From contig OZ038423.1 in the NCBI GenBank assembly GCA_964036155.1, positions 2,247,249 to 2,311,248 on the forward strand: a stretch of DNA of 64,000 nucleotides, given 5' to 3'. Shown in pieces: positions 49,122-59,600 of the stretch. Made by a program: the position numbers and the translations under genes. Position 1 is the first letter of the stretch, and each line of letters opens with the position of its first letter. Under the pieces are notes generated by a model, which was not told where the DNA came from, searched no databases, and saw only the letters and a program-made list of their open reading frames with translations. This DNA comes from Diploscapter coronatus (lineage: Eukaryota > Nematoda > Chromadorea > Rhabditida > Rhabditidae).

Positions 49122-49887
49122 ATGGTAGGTTTTAGTTTGAAGGACTCTTTTTCAATTTGAATTTTAGCGCTTCATTCCTATTCATTTGTTCGTATACGTT
49201 ACTCAAATTTATTGTCTGAATTCTAATAATTCCTCTGAAACTTCTAAGCCAGATAGGAAATCTAGTCGAGGGGCTTATAGTAGGTTTCAGACAAATTAGT
49301 AAAATAAAATCACTACTTTAGTATGCGCAGAAGATATGGAATTAGATACTAAACATGTAGGTTTAAACTTAAGCTCAATTGTTAAACAAAATTTAGCGAG
49401 ATTACAACATGTTGGGTTGGAAAGAGTATTTCACGAAGAACACTGTTAAATGTAGTTCGTTTAAAGAGCTTGAAATCTGCCGAAAATGTTGCTTCTATTC
49501 GAATGATATGCCTGATAACACGGTTTCTTTTCTTCTAAATTTAGTTTGGCTTTTTTTATTTGATTAAATTTAGAACCTAAACGATATTGACGCCTTCCAT
49601 GCGAAAATCAATGGCAAGAGTAGATGCGTTTGCTGTTTTCATAAAAATCCGAGGTGAGTTTTCTCATTTTTAAAATTATACAAGTTTTTAGACTTCCTGA
49701 AAACCCCATATCAAGCTCGACCTCAGAACCAAAACGGTCTAAATATTACTACGCTAATCTCAACTTTGATCCGAAACGATATGAAATGTTTATTCTAAAT
49801 TCTAAGCTTGGCCTCACTTATGATTTATTTCTCATTACATCATTCCTACTTCTCGTTTATTTTACTTTTGACCAATTAACTCTCTAA
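49122..49887 (+). CDS. Cys-rich protein 5 with C-terminal membrane segment
   Basis: Fifth member, 183 aa. Exons: 49122-49124 (ATG only), 49168-49279, 49322-49356 (35 nt, the counterpart of the 26-nt exon), 49397-49522, 49574-49653, 49692-49887. The signal peptide (MRFIPIHLFVYVTQIYC) is followed by a Ser-rich linker. The domain runs ICAEDM, VKC, EICRKCCFYSNDMPDN and SRCVCCFHKN. The last exon adds about 65 residues ending in LFLITSFLLLVYFTF, a likely transmembrane helix. If the last intron is retained, translation stops two codons after the normal splice point, giving a short secreted form. Confidence 0.65.
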
Positions 49888-51244
49888 CTTGAAGATATTG
49901 TTCTTTAGAAATGTCAGTTATTTTTCTCGCAGTAAAATTTAGAAATAAATTATTTTAAACTAAATAATAAAGGTCCCAGGAGTTTTTAGTATTTCAAAAA
50001 TCCGGTTTCCGTTCCGTATTATTCACACGTTCTTCTTTCTCTTCGTTTTGACGAAAGACCGTTCTCTCTGTGATTTCTCTGACCATATTTGAGCTCATCC
50101 ACTTGCACTTATGTATTCTCTGTTTTGGCTATTTTTCCTCTATTCTAATTTTCTGGCTTCTTTTCCGCTCTCTCACTTCCTCGTTCTCTTTTTTCGCCGA
50201 CTATTTACCGAACCTTTCAGCGCCGACTTCAAGCAGTAGGGCCGGCCGCCCTACAGCTCAACGCGCTCGCCGAGATGAGGCGAATGATTTCCGGACCGTT
50301 CGCGAATTTTTGAATATCGATGACGGGTTTTGATTTCTTCGAGGCCCATTCTTCAGCATTATGAAATTTTAACCCTATTTTTTCCAATTACATCGAGCAA
50401 CGATGATGTAATCTCATTCGTAGTATTTCTATCGGAATTTTCTCATGAAACTTGATTTTATAAATTATTACTCTTGTAGCATGCTTCCATTGAATGAAAA
50501 AGTATCTATTTCCAAGATCAATTTCATTTCGACCTCTATTTTCTTAGAACTAGATCTTCATGCCCTAGGCTATAGGTATTTGAGTGCTGGTACTGGATTT
50601 GAGTAGCAATGTCACAGCGCAATATTTGCTCAGTTCTATTGTCTATTAGCTGGATAACCGATTCACCCCTCTGCTACTTGAAGGACTATCATGTCTTGCA
50701 AGAAAGTTGCATGATATTGATATGCTTTTGCAGAAGTGACGATGATATTTTTCAGAAATTTACTTGTTTCACACTGTTCAAGCTTTGTTAATTGATCAGT
50801 CGCCACCCCATTTTGGTCTATAAAGAAAAATATAAATAGATCAAATTGAATCAGCGTTGTACTTGGCTCATAATGAGCCTGAACCTTACCTAAAAATTTT
50901 ACACGAATATAATTCCTTGGCTAAACTTATTCTTTCGATCTCACGTACAACTCTGCCTACTTTCCATCAATGATGTTTGCCGGTCGTTTTTGCGTGAGTT
51001 TTACGTCAGCTCAGCTTCCTGGGCGTTTCTTGCCTTTTTCCTAGCGCATTCTTAGCGCCTGATCGTCGTGAAAAGCGGCTTAATTTTATGTAGACGCTAC
51101 GGACATTTCGCGTGCCTCAGCATTTTTTATATCCGGAAAATTTGATCGTAGCGGTTTTTCGCCGAATTGCAGAGTCAACTTTGCCCGAAAAAGTCTATTT
51201 CGAATTTGTGGCGCGTGCCCGCACGTTGCCGAAGTATCACCTGA
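49888..51244. other. Intergenic, with one orphan exon-like stretch
   Basis: About 1.35 kb between Cys-rich gene 5 and the DUF19 gene. Apart from the exon-like segment at 50221-50333, no coding chain, repeat or RNA gene was seen. Confidence 0.45.
50221..50333 (+). pseudogene. Orphan terminal-exon-like segment
   Basis: A strong acceptor (AACCTTTCAG) ends at 50220. It is followed by a GC-rich open stretch in one frame (…RAGRPTAQRARRDEAND…REFLNIDDGF, stop at 50333), unlike its AT-rich surroundings. No upstream exon with matching phase was found. In another frame it could serve as an alternative last exon of the preceding Cys-rich gene, ending SADFKQ. Function unknown; it may be a relic. Confidence 0.3.
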
Positions 51245-54200
51245 ATGGGATCGGGATGGAATTCGATCCAATGGATGGCGAAAGCGCTGCTGATTATTAC
51301 AGGTAGGTATTTTAACTGTGCTAATGCTTGACAGTAGTTTACCTACGTGAATGATGACAATTTATCAGCGATGATTTCGGCGCCTTATTTTTGACGCGTT
51401 GTAAAACTCACTGAAATATAAGTGATAGGGCATACTGAGACAGCGCCATCACTTAACAAATTGCAATACTATCCCTACTAGATATTTCTGAAACTAATAC
51501 TGATAACAGATTTGGCAATTACTAAGTGGCGGAGTCTCCACCAAATAATAATTGTCGCAAGATTCTTATAGGTATTTTTGAAGCGATACTCCTATTTTCA
51601 ATAAATAAAGAAATTGGAACTAATCCATGAATTTTCCTGAAACATTCTATTTTAAGTAGTCTCTGCGTGTCCGACGAAAGAGTTCATGCCCTGTGTCATT
51701 CAACTAAACGCTCAGAAAGTGCCATTCGACACGAATATTCTCAGCGTTCTATCCAACATTACTACTGAAGCTAAATTATTGCATACTTGTAGGTACGATT
51801 CAATTTTTTTCCGTATTTCTTATTTCACAAGTATTTCCGGTCACTCAATGACCACATGATTCACTCTTGAATGATGTTTTCGCTCGTATTTGTCCGAAAA
51901 AATCGCTGCGAACTCAACTCAAATAATGCCGAGTGTCATACGATTCGGCTGGATGCGTTTTGTTGAAAACAACACAGCGTCATTTTAAAATTTAGAGTGC
52001 CAAATTATCGTGAATTCGTTGATGTTGAAGTGCCAAAAAATGTTGCGTTCTAGGGATTTCTACAAATTTTACGGAATAATAAACGGAATTTTAGAACCTA
52101 TGAACGAGTATTACCCTGTTTCGAGCAAAGAGTAGCGACTTGCGGCACGAAGCCACAAAAATCGACGTTGGAGAAGGGGAAGCGACTATTGGCTTACTTG
52201 TGTGCTCCGTTTTCATTGCAGGTAGAATTAGATGTGTTGCAAGTTTTTCGATATATGATTTTGATATAAATGTGTAATATTCGCGTATAAGTTTGGTCAT
52301 TTATTGGACAAAATATTCGAGAATTTGAGACTAATGTAAACAGTCCATGTAAATTCGTCTTAGGTTTCAATTTCAGCGGCAGAAGATATTCCTGCGATCG
52401 ATGAAATGCATACAAAACACTACGCAATCGTTCAGCAGCCCCAACTGCACGATAACAAACACCGTATTTACGAACAAATTACAGTCATGCAGGTAGAAAT
52501 TTCAATAAAATACCCTGTATTCACACAAAATTTTCGCTCCTCCAAATTTTTCACGTTTCTTATTTGTCTCTTCATTTGCGCCTATCTCTCACCCAACTAT
52601 GCTAAAATTATTGCAAAGAAGTGTTGAAAACTTTACCTAGAGCGATCCAAGAATATTCAACGCATTACCACTATATCAAAGTCGCTTGTCATCACGTTCC
52701 GTTTTAGCTAGCGTCTCTAGGTAAAGTGGCGTGAGAGAGCATTGGAAATAGAGAGGTAGATAAGAAACGAGAAAATTAGGGGATCGGGCATTTAGTTGCA
52801 GATGAAGGCTACTAAGATACAATGTTGCAAGGCGTATTCCAAAAGTTAAATCCTTTTTCTTTGGGGGAAATATAGCAGCTTCCTGAAATGATAACAACCA
52901 ATATGATGAGATAGATATAGTACGGACTGTCTTCAATAATCGATTTACTTTATTCCAGGGACCACTGTGAGTCAGATGACATGATTTGTACCTCTAAAGT
53001 CCGTCTGGCTGAAATCGCCACCTGCACCTACACCGAGATCGAGGAGCAGTGCGATCATGAAGCTGCTGAGTTCTATGCACAGCTTCAGAATGTAAGTATC
53101 CTATTTCAAATGTGATAAGACCAATTGTCAGTAGCAAGAGCCAAAGTTTTTTTTGCTAATCAGCAATACTATATTCATCGCTCTCGCTCACTTTGCACTT
53201 CCACGTTGTTCTTGTTTCAGACGTTGACAAACAAAGAGTATCCGGTGCAGTGTCAATACTATTTGCACAATGCAAAGCTGGTGCAGCAGCAAGCTGCGCC
53301 TCGGACAGTCGCAGCCAAAGAGCGATCGAAATTCCCACCAGTGAACCGACTTCCGCTAGAGCCGATTCACGCCATGTCGGCTACAACTACAACATCGGAG
53401 CCTAAAACCAGCACTACCCCTTTGGTTGGTACACGATGTTTATAGTATGAAAAGCTTCTTAGAGCCAATTCCAAGTAAAGACAACGAAGAAACTGATTTT
53501 AGAAGATCTTCCCGAAAAAGAAGTCCAACCAAGACGTCACGAGACAGAACTTCATCAGAAGGACACAACCTAAGAAGAGTCGTGCCTACCTCAAGACGCA
53601 CACGAAGGCGATCAACACCACTTTAGCAACAAGAACAGCGTTGAAGGAAATGAGGATGCGCATGAAGTTGGGCAACCTGACAGCTCCAACGTTCCCCATC
53701 TTCCATGTGGGCACCACGCTGGTTGGATCGACTGAACCCCCTCAAACCCAGCCGTACTTTCCTCTCTTCACCACCAGCAAGGCTCTCTTCCACTCGATGG
53801 TGACGACCACGCCAACTCCCCCATCGAAGATGACCTCCATGCCGACTACTCAAAGAACGACCACTCCCACTCCAACACCCATTTCCACAACGACAAAAAT
53901 TCCAACCACTACCAGCAGGACATTCAAATTCGTGTTTCCCACCACCACAACAACAACAATAGCAACAACAACAACAACAAAAAAAACACCAACAACTTCA
54001 ACAGCTAAGCCGAATCCTGTAAAGACTACTGCGAAACCATTCAAATTTCCCGCGTTCACAACCAAGGCACTCGAGACGCTCAAGGGCATTCTTCCTAAGG
54101 TCATCATCAAATTCACCGATGAAGAGCCGCATCTGGCGCATGGTCCAAGACCCATACCTGACTCGATCCTCTACTATGCTACCTCAACACTACCACCGCC

Positions 54201-55322
54201 ACCGCACAACGACAATCCAATGCCACGATCGAATGAAAAGAGTTTCGACATCATGAGGCATTTCGACTTCTATAGTTCAACTACCGCTCCGATCACTATG
54301 ACGACTCCGCATTGGAGCAAGCCCTACGAGTTCTCATTTTCTCCGACCAGGAAGGCCTTCGTTAACTCTGGTAGCACTAGTGGAAAGTGGATGCCTTGGT
54401 ATTATCGCCCTATGGGAAGCACGCCGAGGTTTGCAAGTTTCAGCTTTATTTCCAAAATGATAAGAATTGCAGCGGAATGGTCAGTGAAGGAAAAGCGGCT
54501 ACGATAAAACCACCGATGCGATTTTCATCGCACCACCCAACTCTTCTGCCGCCGACGCCAGCACCACTTTATGCCCACTTGACCCAGCAGAAATCTGACT
54601 CATCACTGCTGAACAACGATCAGCCACCAGTGATTCCAGCGGTCAAAGGAACTGGCAGTGGAAATCAGTTCCCAGTCAATTTTGACTTCGAGCCAGCTCC
54701 GAAGGTCGACAATCCGTTCAAGATTGAGATCAACTGGATGGATGATCCTATTGTAAGAATTCGAATTGTTTCTGCTTCATGATATCAAACAGATAGACAC
54801 GTTGGTATCGAAGTTGAACAATTCATGATTTATTGCTATAAAACAGCTTTTTCCCAGATGGAAAACCCCTGGTACTCCCAAGTGACACCTCGACTCTACC
54901 CGACCACCACAGAATCACCTCCAGTCAATGGTCCTCTATCTGCGATACAACCGATTTTCAGCCAGTTTAGGAGCGACACCTTGAATCTAACTGAAATTCG
55001 ATCGAAAGCCAATAATTATTTATCCGGTGAGATTTTGATAGAAAAGTTGTATGTTTCAAAGAAAAGTGGATGGAAGATAAGATTTCTATCAACCAATTGA
55101 AGTCATGCAGATTGTGTTAATTGTAAAATAATAATAACACAAAATGAATCATTTTCAGCAGCGCTGAGTGCTTTCACGGACAGCAACGACCCAACATTGC
55201 ATAACGATCCTTGGAGGACAATAATTGACGCAGTGGCACCGACAGTGCAAAAATATTCGCCGGATCTTATTCCACGGATACGACAGGAAATTGAACGATT
55301 AGAAGATCTTGGGAATAGATAA
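51245..55322 (+). CDS. Secreted DUF19-like protein with mucin-like tail
   Basis: About 770 aa. Exons: 51245-51302, 51657-51792, 52095-52221, 52377-52492, 52959-53091, 53221-53424, 53503-54428, 54473-54752, 54858-55026, 55159-55322; all phases join. The signal peptide (WMAKALLIITVVSA) is followed by about 170 residues of Cys-rich sequence with the look of the nematode DUF19 (T20D4.11-like) domain: paired cysteines, VATCG and AYLCAP. Next come a basic Lys/Arg stretch, a Thr/Pro-rich region (about residues 340-450) likely to be O-glycosylated, and further Pro/Thr-rich sequence ending in a charged helix, RIRQEIERLEDLGNR. DUF19 function is unknown. It is probably extracellular, perhaps in cuticle or mucus. 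The domain call is from memory of the cysteine pattern. Confidence 0.68.
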
Positions 55323-56663
55323 ATTATAAATTGACGATTGTCAGGAAATGCGTTATTTTTTTAATTTGCTACTCTTGAAGATATAGTAATGAACAAAGTA
55401 TCCAGCCACCCATGAAGCTTCTAGTGATGGTCCAATTGGAGTGAAATTATGCACAAATAAAGTAATCATCAACACTAAAATATTAATCCCCAAGTTACAA
55501 TAGGATTGAATCGTTACACGAGTCAAAACCAGGCCTCAAACTTTCATGGGTGGCCAGATACTTTTGTTCGCTGCAATAATTCCCGGCTATCAGATCCATG
55601 AAATTCCATTTCAAACAGTCTTTCACGATAAGATCATGTCGATTAGCATAGACTTACGCTAATTTAATTCAAATTTTATTTAAAATCTATTTATTTAAAA
55701 GAAAAATAAAACCTCTTCAAACACATGAGAATGTGTGTCATTTGAGCGTGCAACCCCGATGATTTCTATATGTCATTTTTAGATTCGCATGATAAAAATG
55801 CTACAAAGTGAGCGGGACTTTTCTAAATGCAATAGATGTTTAAATTAAATTCTTAAAAATGCATGAAATTACTAAATTCACATGAAAATATCTCGTATTG
55901 CACTGGCCATCGTTTTCTTCTAAATGAAGCATGAAATAGTTCATTTTTAAACTTCTCGTTTAAATTAAGAAGTTAAGTATTCAAATTGCATCTAAAAATA
56001 TTCCGAGTCCAAAAATCTGGAATTTCAAAAAATAAGAGGGTAGAGATTGATTTTAGACCATCTCTCTCTTTGTGTGTTATTTCTCTCTTTATAATACTGC
56101 AAAAGTAATCGTGCGTCACTTTGCACGTCTCCCAGATTTACGGACCAAGTAATAGTAATTTTTCATAAATACCGCATGAGACTATTAAAACCCGTGAATT
56201 ACGTTTGCACCAGCACTTTCACAGACAATCGTAATCGCAATCGTTGAGAATTAGCATGTCATTTCACCATTATTAAACTAAAATTAGCACATCTTTCGAG
56301 CTAGTGAAATGGCTATTTTAATCAATGTCTAGACGATTCAGAACAAAGCATTGTGAATAATTAAAAAATATTGAATCCGAAGCACGTTTGTATTAAAAAA
56401 ATAAGGAATGTAGAATCTTTGTGTGGTCAGATATTCGTGGAATTTGAAAATTTGGAAATAAGAGTTTCACACTTTTCAGGATTTACGAATTATTTTTCAA
56501 GCTGGTTCTTTGACGCACATGTCCCGTTTTATTTCCAAATTGCCAAATAGCTTCCTATTTCAAACTATCTCCAAGATTTATTATCCCTCAAAATAGAGGA
56601 TCCAGATCTTCTATCAATTATTTTCAACCTGGGACATCTATTTTGAGAACCCGATATTTTTAC
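55323..56663. other. Convergent intergenic region
   Basis: About 1.3 kb between the stop codons of the DUF19 gene and the receptor kinase. AT-rich, with polyadenylation signals (AATAAA near 55456). No gene or repeat supported. Confidence 0.55.
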
Positions 56664-59600
56664 TTAAAATGACTCCCGGCCATTTGCGATGCTGTAGCCT
56701 CCGTTTATATTTGATGCGGGTGTTTCGGGAATCGTGCATCGCTCCATAGCGTTGCCGTTTATCGTGCTTGAGACCTGAAAATTTCAAATCAACACAGCTC
56801 GACTATGTATGTTTCAACTTTTTGGTTATATTACGAAAAGCAGCCGTAGTTATTATCTAACTTACCCTTTCATAATGAGTGTACAGGTTGGAATTCTGGC
56901 TTCGCTCCAAATCGTCAGTGATTTCTTTGATGACGTATTGGATTTGAGTGAAAGACGGTCGATCTTGAGGGTTGGCGTGCCAGCACGCGATCATTACACG
57001 TTGGTATCTGAACAATTTAACAATTCCATGTTTCAAAATTTTAAACAAATGAAACTCTTCAAATACTGCCAATTGGCTTGAGATATTCGCGTCTAATTAT
57101 AAAATAAGTTCCAGCTTACAAGGACGGGGGACAGTATTCCGGTATAGGCAGTCGGTAACGGTTCTTGAGCAGGTTCTTGATCTCATGCACGTCTTTCTGC
57201 GATCCATAGGGCAGCGATCCTCTCGTCATCAGCTCCCAGGTAAGCACTCCGTACGACCAGACGTCGGATTTTTTGTTGTACTGCAAAATATTCTGTGTAA
57301 AGTCTTTTCCCTCAGAATTTCGTCGCAGCAGGTTTGTTGAGAAATTGTACTATTTCACAATCTTGTTATTTTTTGGAATAATAAAAGACGCGTATTTCAT
57401 ACGGTAATTACCCGATTAAGGTCAAGTATGTGCAAAGGCTTGAAAAGTAAGTGGTGGTATTTCATAATCTCAAAAAAAAATATATAGGAGGTTAATACAA
57501 TTGGAAGGTCAAAATACATCTACGAAAAAGTCACATAAACTTCATAAGAATCTCTGAAACATACGGCTTCGTCTGTCAGCGACTCTATCGCCATCCACCT
57601 CACGGGCATGCTCGTGTCTCTTCCTGTCGCTTCGTACTCCATGGTTTCGGGGTCCACCTAAAAATTAGAAAATCACATTTGCTCCTAGAAAGAGAAGTTT
57701 CCTAGAAATTTTACACAATTTGAGGGATGTATAATGTTGGTGAAGAGTAAAAGCCTCAACAACTTTTCTATAGAATAAATGAAGTACAAACCGGTCTGCA
57801 TAGCCCGAAATCAGCCACTTTTACGTCCAAATTTTTGTCCAGCCTGAAATTTTCTATTTTTTTGAAAATTTGAGAAAAAATTCATACATGCAGTTCCTAG
57901 CTGCCAAATCTCTATGGATATAGTTTCGCGATTGAATATGTTCCATGCCTTCGGCAATTTGAGTGGCGAATTTTAGGAGGAGACGAAGAGTGGGTCGCTG
58001 AAATGAAAACTTATGTCACATGGATTTGCTTGGTAAAATGATAGTTATTCTTTACAGTCGGACATATTGGTAGATTAACAAAAATCGAAAATTGGAATGG
58101 CAATGATGTAGTGAATATGTTAAAAATATATTTTTCATAAACTCGCTTAATGAAGTTATGAGTTTTCCCTGACACTCGACGAGGCATAGTAGAAAAATGA
58201 ATAAACTCACATTCGATTCATCCCTCAGATAGTTCACCAAATCCCCGTTGTGCATGTATTCCGTGACGACTATCGGGGAGTACGAGTGTTTGTACGCAAC
58301 GCCGATCAACTTTAGAACACGGTCACTGTCGAATTTGGTCATGATTTTTGCTGAAATTTGGGGCATTTCGATTGTAGATATTTGTAATGCGGTCATCGAC
58401 TGCTGGAGTACGCAGTGGGATTTCTCTCGCTTTCCTCACTAGGTACACTATTTCATCGAAGCGATGAAATAAGTGTCTAGAATCTACATGCGTTCCCTAT
58501 TCTCAAATAACCTCTTTTTGCGAGCTGATCATAGATACTCTTCTATTTTCGTACCTTCGTTGAAGAAGTCGCGGGCTCTTCCTTCTGGCCGGATCATCTT
58601 GCAGGCCACTTGGATAGGGTCGTACCGACGATTGTAGGTACCTAGGTGAACGTCGCCGTAGTAGCCTAAAATTGAAAGATCATGTTTTATAAGAATACCG
58701 TATAAAGTCGAAAATAGAAGACATAGGACTTGTATTTTGACTGTTTAGCTCACCTTTACCCAACTGTCTTCCAAGCTCCAATTCGTCGTAGGGAATTTGA
58801 TATTCTTGCGGAATCATTGAGCTAAATTTTGCTACTTAAAAATAAAATCTAAAAATAGTGCTCACTAATAAGTCGATTCGTATAGATCGTGGTCTCTACT
58901 TGGGTCATCAATTCTCGTCATATTAATACCATTGAATCCTAAAACTGCAAAATTATCATCATTTTGTTAATTCAACATAAAGGGAAGGGTTATATTGGCA
59001 ATTCTCATTATTGATGAAACTGAAATTAAATCATAACATTTTAGGATAGCAAGAAATTAGTAGGGAACTCAAAGATAGATCAACTTATAACTTAAACAAG
59101 TTTCAAATCTTACGATTTGAGTGCGCTGAATTTTCCGTCGACGTATTGTAACTGGACGTCTGTTTGGTGCGACGGTACTGGAGGACAGCTTTCTATAAGA
59201 TCCCCTTTAAAATTAGTGAACAAGCTAAAACGATACCAATTTATCCCGAATGAACCATAGGAATCCAGCGATCAGAAGGATCACGACTACCACGGCGATC
59301 GTAGCACCGATAACTCGGTAGAGCCTTAAATTAGCATAGTTTTAGATTAAACTCAATTCTAATAAGAAATGAACATTGAATAGGAATGATATGGAAAAGT
59401 TTTGTAACATACTCTAATCTTTTTTATTCATTATTTCATATGTAAAAAATGTCAAAACGAGTTACTAAAATATTTAGCTTACTTGGTATTGCTCTTCTTT
59501 TCTTCACCAGTCTCGTCATTCGTGGAAATACTTTCCTCAGATTTGATCGAGTCGAGCCTGATTTCTATCGGAAACTGCATGTTATCACCAAGCTGGCCCA

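Noticed and set aside
45178..49887. Reading the Cys-rich family as toxins or antimicrobial peptides
   Set aside because: Only secretion and cysteine spacing are visible; nothing in the sequence supports a particular activity.
51112..51306. Longer upstream open frame running into the first DUF19 exon in another frame
   Set aside because: Its phase does not join the next exon. The overlapping frame from the ATG at 51245 does join and gives a proper signal peptide.
53623..54155. Long minus-strand open frames rich in Val/Gly opposite the DUF19 gene
   Set aside because: Mirror images of the Thr/Pro-rich exon; low-complexity ACC/ACA repeats leave the other strand open.
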